A stretch of 64,000 nt of DNA from Pseudomonas rustica (GCF_018336155.1 NZ_JAGYHF010000010.1:186001-250000), one strand, 5' to 3'. Positions 33,021 through 42,357 are shown, numbered from the stretch's first letter. Translations and numbers: made by a program. Notes: generated by a model from the letters alone, not told the origin.

Positions 33021-33107
33021 ATGGATGACTATCAAGAAGAGCTGCTCGAATTTCACGCCTACGAACTGGATCAGCCTGAACCTGCTGAAGACGCTACCGA
33101 GCTGTAA
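33021..33107 (+). CDS. Micro-ORF encoding a 28-residue acidic peptide
   Basis: Starts MDDYQEELLEFHAYELDQPE and ends DATEL. A strong purine-rich site (TAGGGGGGAT) precedes the ATG at 33021. The peptide is highly acidic and probably helical at first. Codon use is typical of the genome. I believe similar short peptides occur in other Pseudomonas but cannot verify this. It ends three bases before the convergent AraC gene. Confidence 0.5.
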   Translation: MDDYQEELLEFHAYELDQPEPAEDATEL

Positions 33108-33110
33108 GCG

Positions 33111-34151
33111 TCACGCGGTTTTACGGTGACTGCGGCGGAATTCGCCCGGTGTCTGGCCGCTCCAGCGTTTGAATGCGCGCTGAAAGGCTTCGGCTGAGGC
33201 AAACCCCAGCAGGTAGGCGATTTCACCGAACGCCAGTTCCGTGTCGCGGATGTACGTCATCGCCAGATCACGGCGAGTGTCATTGAGGATCGCCCGAAAC
33301 TGTGTGCCTTCCTCGGTCAGTTTGCGCCGCAACGTCCAGGTCGGCAGTTTCAGGCGCGCCGCCACTTCTTCCAGATCGGGTTCCCGGCCACCATTCAATA
33401 ATGGCCCCAACAACTGCGTGATGCGTTCACGCAGGCTGCGGGTGCGGGTCAGTTGTTCCAGTTCTCGCTCACACAATTGCAGCAAGTGCCGCCAGGTGCT
33501 CGGGCAGTGTTCGGGGTTACGTTGGGCGAGGCTGGTCAGGCTCAGGCGCAATTGATTACGCTCGGCACCTAACTGAATCGGGCATTCACCCAGCACGCTG
33601 TAAGCGTCGCGATAATCCGGCGCGTCGAACTCGATCTCGATGCGCTCGGCGCGCAGCGGTTCACGGCTGACACTGGCGAGCTGATGCAGCCATCCAGCGA
33701 TAATCGAATCCACCACAAAACGGTTGTAGGCGTTGTACGGGCTGATCGAATAGAAACGCAGCCACGCGCCATTCGCGTCTTCGTGAAAACTCGATTGGCC
33801 ACGATAGTTGGAGCCGTACAGCGGTTCGAAACGAATCAGGCAACGCGCCGCTTCACGCACGGTCGGCGCTTGTGCGGCGGTGACGCCCGCCAATCCGGCC
33901 TGACTCAAGCGACTGAGCTGGCCCATACGCAAACCCAACGCCGCATCACCGGTCAGTTGAATCGCCGCATGGCCCAAACGCATGTAGCGCGGAATCGATA
34001 ACCGCGCGCCAGCCTCGGCCAATCGCGCAGCATCCAGACCGTACTGCTCGAGCAAGGGCAGCGGATCGGCGTCATGACTGCGCACGGCATCGGCGAGGCT
34101 GTGCACGAAACCCACCGATAAATCGCCCAGACGCATCGGCTGCGGTTTCAT
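33111..34151 (-). CDS. AraC-family regulator with Arabinose_bd-type N-terminal domain
   Basis: 346 residues. The N-terminal about 220 residues match the type found in OruR, ArgR-like and related regulators (GLDAARLAEAGARLSIPRY; EAARCLIRFEPLYGSNYRG). The C-terminal double HTH reads LEEVAARLKLPTWTLRRKLTEEGTQF and ends GFASAEAFQRAFKRWSGQTPGEFR, the AraC signature. It overlaps no gene but starts 3 bp from the stop of the nitrilase-like gene upstream on the same strand, suggesting cotranscription. Confidence 0.87.
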   Translation of the reverse strand: MKPQPMRLGDLSVGFVHSLADAVRSHDADPLPLLEQYGLDAARLAEAGARLSIPRYMRLGHAAIQLTGDAALGLRMGQLSRLSQAGLAGVTAAQAPTVREAARCLIRFEPLYGSNYRGQSSFHEDANGAWLRFYSISPYNAYNRFVVDSIIAGWLHQLASVSREPLRAERIEIEFDAPDYRDAYSVLGECPIQLGAERNQLRLSLTSLAQRNPEHCPSTWRHLLQLCERELEQLTRTRSLRERITQLLGPLLNGGREPDLEEVAARLKLPTWTLRRKLTEEGTQFRAILNDTRRDLAMTYIRDTELAFGEIAYLLGFASAEAFQRAFKRWSGQTPGEFRRSHRKTA

Positions 34152-34154
34152 GGC

Positions 34155-35285
34155 TTACAACCAGACGTTCAGCAAACGTGCGCCACGGGCCTCGCCATCG
34201 GCGAACTGTTGGCCGTTGCTGCTGAGGAAGCTCTGCCCCGAACTCAACTTGTCCCAGAACTGCCCGCGCAGGAACACGCTCATGCCGGCCAGCGCGTTGT
34301 TGGCGGGCGGTTGCGCGGTGAGGGTCAGGCGATGCCAGGCTTGGCCTTCGCTGACTTCGCCGGGTTTGAGGCTGACTGAGCTGGGTGTACTCGAACCCTT
34401 GTAGCCGCCCCACGGTTGATCCCACACGTTGTGACCGACGACAAACGCCGGCACCGCCACCAGTTGCGCGCCTTGCGCGTCGAGCTTGCGGTAGTTGTCC
34501 GGATACCAGCTGTCGCTGCCAATCAGGATGCCGAGGCGACCGGCCGGGGTGTCGACGACGTTGATGGCGTGTTGATCTTCGCCTTCAAGCACATCACGTT
34601 GATCGAAGATCGGGTGCATCTGCCGTTGTGGCTGGCCGAGCGGCACGCCGTCACGACCAAACACCACGCTGCTGTTGAACAGCGCGCCGCTACCGGGTTT
34701 GAGTTGACCGTCACGAATACTCGGCTCTGGCAGCACGATGGAACCGGCCACCAGCGTCACATGAAATTCCTTGGCCAGACCGCCGAACAGCGCCTGGTAA
34801 TCCTTGGCCATCGACTTGGACTTCATGCGCAGATGCGCGTCGTTCAGTCGGTTGCTGCCCTTGGCCGTCAGCCACGCACGGGCAAACAACAACGGATTGC
34901 TCGCCGCCAGCCAGTTCATCGCTTCGGTGAGCGTGGGCGCCTGATACAGCTCGTCTTTTTCGCCGCTGATCATCAGCCAGGTGCCGACGTGCTCGGGCAA
35001 TACGACGATTGTCTTGTCATTCAACAAGCCTTGATCCTGCGCTTGCTGAAGATACGCGGCGAGCTTGCGGTGCAGGCGCTCGGGGCTTTGATAGTCGGTG
35101 GGGTAGAGTTCGGGCTGGATGCCCAAGAGATTGCCACGGTCGGCGGGTGTGCCTTGATCGACCGCGAGTTTGATTCGCAGATCCGACAGGTAATGTCCCG
35201 CCGGGCGGTCTGCCGCCCACATGGCGTAGGAAGCAAGGACGGCCACAAGGGCCATGGAAAATGTCAGGTACAGAAGTTTGCGCAT
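34155..35285 (-). CDS. Membrane-anchored nitrilase-fold protein lacking catalytic Cys
   Basis: 376 residues. An N-terminal hydrophobic anchor (LLYLTFSMALVAVLASYAMW) leads into a carbon-nitrogen hydrolase fold. The Glu of the triad is kept (LPEHVGTW, Glu98). The Lys block reads NSSVVFGRDGVPLGQPQRQM, where a Lys is expected near 220-222. The nucleophile block reads LGILIGSDSWYPD instead of ICxDxxFP, placing Gly256 at the Cys position. It therefore looks like a non-catalytic or altered member. ATG at 35285 with GGAATTC upstream is chosen; an in-frame ATG at 35309 precedes it. Followed directly by the AraC gene. Confidence 0.7.
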   Translation of the reverse strand: MRKLLYLTFSMALVAVLASYAMWAADRPAGHYLSDLRIKLAVDQGTPADRGNLLGIQPELYPTDYQSPERLHRKLAAYLQQAQDQGLLNDKTIVVLPEHVGTWLMISGEKDELYQAPTLTEAMNWLAASNPLLFARAWLTAKGSNRLNDAHLRMKSKSMAKDYQALFGGLAKEFHVTLVAGSIVLPEPSIRDGQLKPGSGALFNSSVVFGRDGVPLGQPQRQMHPIFDQRDVLEGEDQHAINVVDTPAGRLGILIGSDSWYPDNYRKLDAQGAQLVAVPAFVVGHNVWDQPWGGYKGSSTPSSVSLKPGEVSEGQAWHRLTLTAQPPANNALAGMSVFLRGQFWDKLSSGQSFLSSNGQQFADGEARGARLLNVWL

Positions 35286-35385
35286 GAATTCCAACAGAAC
35301 CGGGTGCATGGTGTGACGCGGGTCGATGATACCTCAATAGTGCCGGGCGAGGGCGCAGGCACGGGGCCATGCCTGCGCCTGACAC

Positions 35386-36306
35386 TCATTGCAGAGCGCC
35401 GACGGCGTGGTGCGAACAGGCTGCCAGATCCTCGAGAAACGCTTCGAGAATGGGTGGCGGCGCGATGCCGCGCCGGGTGATCACGTCGAACGGCGAGACC
35501 AGTTGCAGGCTGTCCGGGGCCAATTGGTGCATCTCGCCGGTCTTGACCCATTGTCGGGCGAAATGGGCCGGCAGGAAGCCCAGGTAGGCACCGGAGATCA
35601 GCAGGATCGCCAGCGCCTCGATGTTATCCACCGTGGCCGCCGCTTTGCTCACGCCCAGGTGCTCAAGATCGTATTGCTGCATGTAACCGCGCACGACAAT
35701 GCGACTCTCGGTAATCGCCTCGAGCAGTTCCGCACCTTCGGCCTGGCTGCCATACAGCGGATGGCGGCGCCCGCAATACAAGCCCAGCGCTTCCTGATAC
35801 AGCGGCGTGTGCAGCAGGCCCGGCACGTGGATCGGGAAATGGCCGATGGCCAAATGCAGTCTGCCGTCGAGCACGCGTTCTTCGAGTTCGGCGGGGGTGC
35901 CGACGTACACATTGAGATGCACGTCATGGCCGCGAGAAACGAAACGCTGCGTCGTACGTGGCAGCGGCGAGTCGGGGTCGGTGATGGTGGTGTCGATGAT
36001 GCCGAGGTTGAGCTTGCCGCTGATGTGCTGCTTGAGCACGTCAGCGTCCATGCAGAAATTCTCCACTGCCGACAAGAGGCGCTGGGTCGCTTCATGAATG
36101 GCCACGCCTTGCTCGGTCAGGCGAAAACCGCCGCGTCCGCGCTGACAAAGCTTCACCCCAAGACGGGTTTCCAGATGCGACATCTGTTCGCTAATGGTCG
36201 ACTGGCCGGCATTCAATGCTGCCTGCGCTGCGGAAAAGCCGCCGCAACGAACAATCGTGGCAAACACCCTGAGCAACTTCAAATCGACATCGTGCAGCTG
36301 AATCAC
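35386..36306 (-). CDS. LysR-type regulator of the ureohydrolase operon
   Basis: 306 residues with a GTG start at 36306, chosen because GGGAGG lies six bases upstream and the HTH follows at once (DVDLKLLRVFATIVRCGGFS; AGQSTISEQMSHLETRLGV). An open frame reaching to 36465 would add an unrelated extension. Effector domain present. Divergent, by 151 bp, from the ureohydrolase gene, so it probably responds to the substrate of that pathway. Confidence 0.87.
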   Translation of the reverse strand: MIQLHDVDLKLLRVFATIVRCGGFSAAQAALNAGQSTISEQMSHLETRLGVKLCQRGRGGFRLTEQGVAIHEATQRLLSAVENFCMDADVLKQHISGKLNLGIIDTTITDPDSPLPRTTQRFVSRGHDVHLNVYVGTPAELEERVLDGRLHLAIGHFPIHVPGLLHTPLYQEALGLYCGRRHPLYGSQAEGAELLEAITESRIVVRGYMQQYDLEHLGVSKAAATVDNIEALAILLISGAYLGFLPAHFARQWVKTGEMHQLAPDSLQLVSPFDVITRRGIAPPPILEAFLEDLAACSHHAVGALQ

Positions 36307-36337
36307 CTGGAACCTCCCGCGTGTGGATGCATCGGTA

Positions 36338-36367
36338 ATGCCGATATGAGTATCTGATGTTTGGCAT
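36338..36367. promoter_or_regulatory. Possible LysR operator in the divergent region
   Basis: Inverted arms ATGCC (36338-36342) and GGCAT (36363-36367) flank GATATGAGTATCTGATG, between the LysR start and the ureohydrolase start. The spacing and dyad suit a LysR dimer-of-dimers site; inference only. Confidence 0.3.
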
Positions 36368-36457
36368 TTTTTCCACGAAAACCTGCGCCCATAGTCACTG
36401 CAACGACGGTCGCCTTGCAGTCCGCCGAGCCGATAACAACAAGTGGAGAGGCTTGAA

Positions 36458-37456
36458 ATGTCCAATAACGGTTATGAATCCGGGCGCCTGAACCTGCCTT
36501 TCGTGGGGCATTGCACCTTCGGCAAATCACCGGTGTGCACCGACTGGGACGCGCTCGATGCCGATGTCGCAGTACTCGGCGTGCCCAACGACATGGGCAC
36601 GCAATGGCGCTCCGGCGCACGTTTCGGGCCACGCGGTATACGCGAGGCGTCGACGCTGTTCTCCTTCGGTCACGCCGGTGCCTACGATCACGAAGATGAC
36701 GTGATGTACCTGACCGCCGCCGATGTGCGCATGGTCGACGTCGGTGATGCCGACATCGTCCACACCGATATGGTCACCAGCAATCTCAACACCGAATACG
36801 CGGTGCGCAAGATCCTCGATGCCGGTGTCATGCCGGTGGTGCTTGGCGGCGATCACTCGGTGCACGCGCCGGTGATCAAGGCATTCGAGGGACGCGGGCC
36901 GATTCACATCATTCACTTCGATGCGCACCTGGACTTCGTCGATGAGCGTCACGGCGTTCGTTACGGCCATGGCAACCCGCTGCGCCGCGCCTCGGAAATG
37001 AACCACATTGTCGGTATGACCCAAATGGGCATCCGCAACGTGTCCTCGTCCAATCGTGATGACTACGAAGCAGCCCATGCGGCGGGTTCGATGATCCTCT
37101 CGGTGCGCGACGTACGCCGCCTCGGGGTGGAAGGCGTGTTGGCGCTGATCCCGCAGAACATCAACTACTACATCACCATCGACATCGACGGTTTCGACCC
37201 GTCCATCGCCCCCGGCACCGGCACGCCGAGCCACGGCGGTTTCCTCTATTACGAAGTGCTGGAAATCATTCAGGCGCTGGCCAAACGCAGCCAGGGCAAC
37301 ATCGTCGGCATGGATCTGGTGGAAGTGGCGCCGGTGTATGACCCGACCGGCATGACCTCGATTCTGGCCGCGCAACTGTTGCTGAACAGCATCGGTTTCA
37401 TCTTCCACGAACGGGCCAAAGTGCGCGCCGCCGACAGCGTTGCCACCCCCGCCTGA
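36458..37456 (+). CDS. Ureohydrolase (agmatinase/arginase family)
   Basis: 332 residues. Binuclear Mn enzyme that releases urea from a guanidino group. Metal ligands are visible: His in VVLGGDHSV, DxHxD in IHFDAHLDF, and DxD in TIDIDGFDPSIAPGTGTP. The N-terminus (SGRLNLPFVGHCTFGKSP) differs from what I recall of P. aeruginosa GbuA, GpuA and SpeB, so the substrate is not settled: agmatine, a guanidino acid, or free guanidine are alternatives. ATG at 36458 with GGAGAG upstream. First gene of a likely operon with an aldehyde dehydrogenase 23 bp downstream. Confidence 0.85.
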   Translation: MSNNGYESGRLNLPFVGHCTFGKSPVCTDWDALDADVAVLGVPNDMGTQWRSGARFGPRGIREASTLFSFGHAGAYDHEDDVMYLTAADVRMVDVGDADIVHTDMVTSNLNTEYAVRKILDAGVMPVVLGGDHSVHAPVIKAFEGRGPIHIIHFDAHLDFVDERHGVRYGHGNPLRRASEMNHIVGMTQMGIRNVSSSNRDDYEAAHAAGSMILSVRDVRRLGVEGVLALIPQNINYYITIDIDGFDPSIAPGTGTPSHGGFLYYEVLEIIQALAKRSQGNIVGMDLVEVAPVYDPTGMTSILAAQLLLNSIGFIFHERAKVRAADSVATPA

Positions 37457-37479
37457 GCCGTCCGGCAGAGAGAATAAAC

Positions 37480-38988
37480 ATGGACACGATCGTCAAACAG
37501 TACCTGCAGAAATTCGGTGTATCCGAAGCAACGCAAACCTTCCTTGGCAAGGCGCAGAAGTTGTTTATCGGTGGCACGTTTGTCGATGCCAGCGACGGGC
37601 AAACCGCTGATGTCATCGAACCGTCGACCGCCGGCCTGATCACGCGGATTCCGATGGGCACCGTCGAAGATCTCGATCGCGCAGTGCAAGCGGCGCGCGC
37701 GCAGTTCGACGGCGGTGCGTGGCGCCAGGCAAAACCGGCAGAACGCGAACGCTTGATCCAGCGTCTGGCCGATCTGATTGAGCAGAACGCCGACGAACTG
37801 GCAGAAATCGAATCGATCGACATGGGCAAGTCCGTGGCCTTCGCCAAGGACGTCGATATTCAGGGCACCGTCGACACCCTGCGCTACTTCGCCGGGTGGG
37901 CGACCAAACTTCACGGGCGTACGGTCGAGCCTTCGCTGCCCGGCAATTATCTGGCGTATACGCGCAAAGAAGCGGTGGGCGTGGTCGGCGCGATCGTGCC
38001 GTGGAATTTCCCGCTGCAAACCATGGCCTGGAAACTCGGCGCGTCGCTGGCCGCCGGTTGCACGGTGGTGGTCAAACCGGCCGAACTGACCTCGCTGTCG
38101 GCGTTGCGTTTTGCCGAACTGGTGAAGGAAGCCGGGATCCCCGACGGCGTCATCAACATCGTCTGCGGGCGCGGCACCGTGGTCGGCGCGGCGATGGCCT
38201 CGCACCCGGGCATCGACAAATTGACCTTCACCGGCTCGACGCCGGTCGGCCGTACAGTCGGGCGTGCAGCCGTCGACGAAATGAAGCGACTGACGCTGGA
38301 ACTCGGCGGAAAATCCCCAGTAATCGTCTTCGCCGATGCGGACATTCCGGCGGCGGCACAAGCGGTCGCCAATGGCGTGTTTTTCAACTCGGGACAGGTC
38401 TGTGATGCCGGCACTCGCGCCTATGTGCATCGCAGCGTCTACGAACAATTCCTCGGTGAACTGATTGCCTACACGCGCACATTGAAGATCGCCCCGGGGC
38501 TGGATCCCGACTGTTTTATCGGCCCGTTGGTCTCGGCCGTGCAACAGCAGCGCGTGCGCGATTACATCGAGACCGGCAAGCAGGAGGGCGCCGAACTGGT
38601 CTATGGCGGCCAACTCATTGAAGGCCCTGGCTTCTTTGTAGAACCGACGATTTTTGCCCATTGCCGCAACGACATGCGCATTGTTCAGGAGGAGATTTTC
38701 GGCCCGGTGCTGGTGACCGCGCCGTTCGACGATGACGAAGAAGCGCTGGCGCTGGCCAATGACTCGGCGTTCGGTCTCGCAGCGGCGCTGTATTCCAATG
38801 ATCTGGGCAAGGTACACAGCCTGATTCCGCGTTTGCGGGCCGGTTCGGTTTACGTCAACGCCCATGGCACCCTCGACCCGTCGATGCCGTTCGGTGGCTA
38901 CAAACAGTCCGGATTCGGCAAGGATCTCGGCGCCGAGCAACTCGACTATCTGCTCGAAACCAAAGCGGTCTGGATCACGCTGCCCTGA
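37480..38988 (+). CDS. NAD(P)-dependent aldehyde dehydrogenase
   Basis: 502 residues of the ALDH superfamily. Catalytic Glu in LTLELGGKSP, nucleophile Cys in FNSGQVCDAGTR, cofactor Asn/Lys in IVPWNFPLQTMAWK and VVKPAELTSL, and the C-terminal PFGGYKQSGFGKDLG. Resembles betaine-, gamma-amino- and gamma-guanidinobutyraldehyde dehydrogenases. Context (ureohydrolase upstream, alcohol dehydrogenase downstream) suggests it oxidises an amino- or guanidino-aldehyde. Second gene of the operon. Confidence 0.88.
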   Translation: MDTIVKQYLQKFGVSEATQTFLGKAQKLFIGGTFVDASDGQTADVIEPSTAGLITRIPMGTVEDLDRAVQAARAQFDGGAWRQAKPAERERLIQRLADLIEQNADELAEIESIDMGKSVAFAKDVDIQGTVDTLRYFAGWATKLHGRTVEPSLPGNYLAYTRKEAVGVVGAIVPWNFPLQTMAWKLGASLAAGCTVVVKPAELTSLSALRFAELVKEAGIPDGVINIVCGRGTVVGAAMASHPGIDKLTFTGSTPVGRTVGRAAVDEMKRLTLELGGKSPVIVFADADIPAAAQAVANGVFFNSGQVCDAGTRAYVHRSVYEQFLGELIAYTRTLKIAPGLDPDCFIGPLVSAVQQQRVRDYIETGKQEGAELVYGGQLIEGPGFFVEPTIFAHCRNDMRIVQEEIFGPVLVTAPFDDDEEALALANDSAFGLAAALYSNDLGKVHSLIPRLRAGSVYVNAHGTLDPSMPFGGYKQSGFGKDLGAEQLDYLLETKAVWITLP

Positions 38989-39097
38989 CCCGGCAGGCCT
39001 CAAGGAGAACGCACTGAACAACCCCTCTCCACGGGGGAGGGGCAACCCGAAAGGATGCCGTTACTTCGTCATGATCTTCCAACAATAAGAGCCCATC

Positions 39098-40666
39098 ATG
39101 AACATAGAAGCCAAAGCCGCTCCTGGTGTGTCACTCCTCGGCGACAAACCTGTCGTCGAGGGTCATTCGATCGATTTCATTCCGGAAAATGAACGCACCG
39201 ACAAGTTATCGAGTCAGGGGCCGTTCTGGTTTCTGGGCAACTTCACTTTCTTCACCATGACCATCGGTTTCGTTGGCCCGAGTGTCGGGCTGACCGCGCT
39301 CTGGACGACGCTCGCCGGCACGCTGGGCATCATGTTCGGCACACTGTTCATGGCGTTTCATGGCTCGCAAGGCCCGCACCTTGGGTTGCCGCAAATGATC
39401 CAGTCGCGGGCGCAGTTCGGTTATCGCGGGGTGATTCTGGTGCTGCTGGCGACGCTGTTTGTGTTCGCCGGTTTCAACATCGTCAATCTGGTGTTGATGA
39501 TGCAGGGCATGCACACGCTGTTCGGTTTCGAGCCATGGTTGGTTGCCGTGGCAGTGACGATCCCGGCGGCGATTCTGGCGATCCTCGGCCATGACTGGAT
39601 GCACCGCAGTTTTAAATGGGCGTTGTGCCTGTCGATTCCGTTGTACGGTCTGGTGACGTTGGCCGTGCTGATGGGCTGGGTGCCGGATGCGCCGCTGCCC
39701 GTGCTCGCCGCCGGGGACATCGCGCCACCGCCACTGGGGTTTAACTGGACCGGTTTCATCGCGCAGTTTGCCGCCGCCGCCAGCTACAACATCGCTTACG
39801 CGCCTTACGTCTCGGACTATTCGCGGTATCTGCCGAAGAACACCTCCAGCGGCAAGCTGATTGCCGTGGTGTTTGTCGGCGCCTCGTTGTCCGGCGCGTG
39901 GATGATTTCCGTGGGCGGCTGGCTCGCCGATCACCTGCATTCCACCGACGTGCTGGTAGCGCTCGGACAGGTCGGCAATGTGATGTCGCCACTGGTTGGC
40001 ACGGCCGTGGTGGTGATCACGATTCTGGCGATCCTGCCGGTGATTGCGATGAACATCTACAGCGCCAAACTGACCACGCTGACGTGCGTCGACTCGATCA
40101 AAAAAATCCAACCCACACGCAAGGCACGGGTGCTGGCGATCACCTTCGTGATCCTCCTGCAATTGGGCGTGGCGCTGAGTATTCAAAGCACGGGCAAAGG
40201 TTTGTCGGTGTTGGGGATTTACCTGGTGGTGATGCTGTACTTCCTGGTGCCCTGGACGTCGGTCAACCTCACCGACTACTTCTTTGTGCGCAAGGGCCGC
40301 TACGCCATCCCGCACTTCTTCATGCCCAAGGGCAACATCTACGGCAGCTGGGGCCTGCGCGGCATCGCCGCGTACGCCATCGGGTTTGTCGCGATGATCC
40401 CGTTTTTCTACATCTACGACGGCGTTGAACAGCGCGAGGTGTATGTCGGCCCGCTTGCCAGAGCGCTGGGCAGCATCGACATCGCCTGGCTGGTCGGGCT
40501 GATCGTTTCGGGGCTGGCGTATTACTGGTTCAGCCGCTCGATCGACCTGGCGAGTGAAGAAACTGTGATCCGCCAGATCGAAAAAACCTCTCCGCAATAC
40601 ACCACCGGCGACTCGCTGACGCGACGCGTGTCGCCTGCAATCAAGCCATCGACGGCCGGGAGATAA
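39098..40666 (+). CDS. NCS1-family permease (purine-cytosine permease-like)
   Basis: 522 residues, about 12 membrane segments. The family signature is visible near the N-terminus (KLSSQGPFWFLGNFTFFTMT; GTLGIMFGTLFMAFHGSQG) and mid-protein (AAASYNIAYAPYVSDYSRYL). NCS1 carriers import nitrogenous bases, hydantoins, thiamine and related cations with H+ or Na+. Probably the uptake system for the operon's nitrogenous substrate. 109 bp after the aldehyde dehydrogenase and only 2 bp before the next start. Confidence 0.87.
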   Translation: MNIEAKAAPGVSLLGDKPVVEGHSIDFIPENERTDKLSSQGPFWFLGNFTFFTMTIGFVGPSVGLTALWTTLAGTLGIMFGTLFMAFHGSQGPHLGLPQMIQSRAQFGYRGVILVLLATLFVFAGFNIVNLVLMMQGMHTLFGFEPWLVAVAVTIPAAILAILGHDWMHRSFKWALCLSIPLYGLVTLAVLMGWVPDAPLPVLAAGDIAPPPLGFNWTGFIAQFAAAASYNIAYAPYVSDYSRYLPKNTSSGKLIAVVFVGASLSGAWMISVGGWLADHLHSTDVLVALGQVGNVMSPLVGTAVVVITILAILPVIAMNIYSAKLTTLTCVDSIKKIQPTRKARVLAITFVILLQLGVALSIQSTGKGLSVLGIYLVVMLYFLVPWTSVNLTDYFFVRKGRYAIPHFFMPKGNIYGSWGLRGIAAYAIGFVAMIPFFYIYDGVEQREVYVGPLARALGSIDIAWLVGLIVSGLAYYWFSRSIDLASEETVIRQIEKTSPQYTTGDSLTRRVSPAIKPSTAGR

Positions 40667-40668
40667 GC

Positions 40669-42357
40669 ATGGCTACGCAAAAATACGACTACATCATCAT
40701 CGGTGCCGGCTCCGCCGGTTGTGTGTTGGCCAACCGCTTGAGCGAAGACCCGGACACCTCGGTGCTGGTGCTGGAATTCGGTGGCAGCGATCGCAGTGTG
40801 GTGATCCAGATGCCGAGCGCTTTTTCGATTCCGATGAACACCAAAAAATACAACTGGCGCTATGAAACCGAACCGGAGCCATTCCTCAACGGACGGCGCA
40901 TCCATTGCCCGCGCGGCAAGGTGCTGGGTGGTTCTTCATCGATCAATGGGCTGGTCTACATTCGCGGTCACGCCTGCGATTTTGACGAGTGGGAATCCCT
41001 CGGTGCGCAAGGCTGGGGCTACCGCAATTGCCTGCCGTATTTCAAACGTGCCGAGCACTATGAAGCAGGCGGCGACAACTATCGCGGGCAGACCGGGCCG
41101 TTGCACACCACCAACGGCAACCACATGAAAAATCCGCTGTACGGCGCGTGGGTGCAGGCCGGCGCCGAGGCGGGTTACATCAAGACCGACGACTGCAACG
41201 GCTACATGCAGGAAGGTTTCGGCGCGATGCACATGACCGTGAAAAACGGTGTGCGCTGTTCAACGGCCAACGCCTATTTGCGCCCGGCGATGGAGCGCCC
41301 GAACCTCACCGTGATCACCCACGCGATGACCCGGCAGATCCTCCTCGACGGTAAACGTGCGGTCGGCGTCAGCTATGACCACAACGGCCAGACGCATGAA
41401 GTCTATTGCCGGCGCGAAGTAGTGGTTTCGTCCGGGCCAATCGGCTCGCCGCACCTGCTGCAACGCTCCGGCATCGGCCCGGCCGACGTGCTGCGCAAGG
41501 CCGGCATCGAGGTGCGCCACGATCTGCCCGGTGTCGGTGAAAACCTGCAGGATCACGCCGAGGTGTACATCCAGTTCAGTTGCAAGGAACCGGTGACCCT
41601 CAACAGCAAAATGGATCCGCTGAGCAAATTGCTCATCGGTTTGCGCTGGCTGCTGTTCAAGGATGGCCTCGGCGCGACCAACCATTTCGAGGCTGGCGGG
41701 TTTATCCGTTCGGACAAGGGTTTGCGCTGGCCGGACATCCAGTTTCACTTCCTGCCGGCGGCCATGCGTTACGACGGCAACAAGCCGATCAAGGGCCATG
41801 GCTTTATGGTGCTCACCGGGCCGAATAAGCCCAAAAGTCGCGGCTATGTGCGCGCACGCTCGGCGGATCCGTACGAGCATCCGCAGATCCAGTTCAATTA
41901 CCTGCAACGCGAAGAAGACCGCGAAGGTTTTCGTCGCTGTATCCGCCTGACCCGGGAGATCATCGGCCAGAAAGCCATGGATCGTTTCCGCGACAGCGAA
42001 ATCGCCCCCGGTGTTTTGGTTAACAGCGACGAAGACCTCGATGCCTTCGTTCGCGAAAACCTCGAAAGCACCTATCACCCGTGCGGCTCCTGTCGAATGG
42101 GCGAGGACGCACTGGCGGTGGTGGATTCCGAACTGCGCGTGCACGGCCTCGATGGATTGCGCGTGATCGATTCGTCGGTGTTCCCGAGCGAGCCGAACGG
42201 CAACCTCAATGCTCCGACCATCATGCTCGCCGAACGCGCCAGTGATCTGCTGCGCGGGCGGGCGATGTTGCCGCCGTCAGAGGCGCCGGTGGGGTTGGTG
42301 CAGGATTGGGAGAACAGCCAGCGCACATCGTTGCCGGGGCGCAATGTCCGGGTTTAG
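40669..42357 (+). CDS. GMC-family FAD alcohol dehydrogenase (choline dehydrogenase-like)
   Basis: 562 residues. FAD-binding YDYIIIGAGSAGCVLANRLS at the N-terminus, GMC signature 1 (GKVLGGSSSINGLVYIRG), signature 2 near GPIGSPHLLQRSGIGP, and the catalytic His in YHPCGSCRMG with the second His/Asn block at NLNAPTIMLAERASD. Close in style to BetA and other alcohol dehydrogenases feeding quinones. Two bases after the permease stop, so translationally coupled. Likely performs the first step, alcohol to aldehyde, of the pathway. Confidence 0.88.
   Translation: MATQKYDYIIIGAGSAGCVLANRLSEDPDTSVLVLEFGGSDRSVVIQMPSAFSIPMNTKKYNWRYETEPEPFLNGRRIHCPRGKVLGGSSSINGLVYIRGHACDFDEWESLGAQGWGYRNCLPYFKRAEHYEAGGDNYRGQTGPLHTTNGNHMKNPLYGAWVQAGAEAGYIKTDDCNGYMQEGFGAMHMTVKNGVRCSTANAYLRPAMERPNLTVITHAMTRQILLDGKRAVGVSYDHNGQTHEVYCRREVVVSSGPIGSPHLLQRSGIGPADVLRKAGIEVRHDLPGVGENLQDHAEVYIQFSCKEPVTLNSKMDPLSKLLIGLRWLLFKDGLGATNHFEAGGFIRSDKGLRWPDIQFHFLPAAMRYDGNKPIKGHGFMVLTGPNKPKSRGYVRARSADPYEHPQIQFNYLQREEDREGFRRCIRLTREIIGQKAMDRFRDSEIAPGVLVNSDEDLDAFVRENLESTYHPCGSCRMGEDALAVVDSELRVHGLDGLRVIDSSVFPSEPNGNLNAPTIMLAERASDLLRGRAMLPPSEAPVGLVQDWENSQRTSLPGRNVRV

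Noticed and set aside
39206..40597. 463-codon minus-strand frame opposite the NCS1 permease
   Set aside because: Arg/His/Gln-rich translation without domain; the plus-strand frame is an unmistakable permease.
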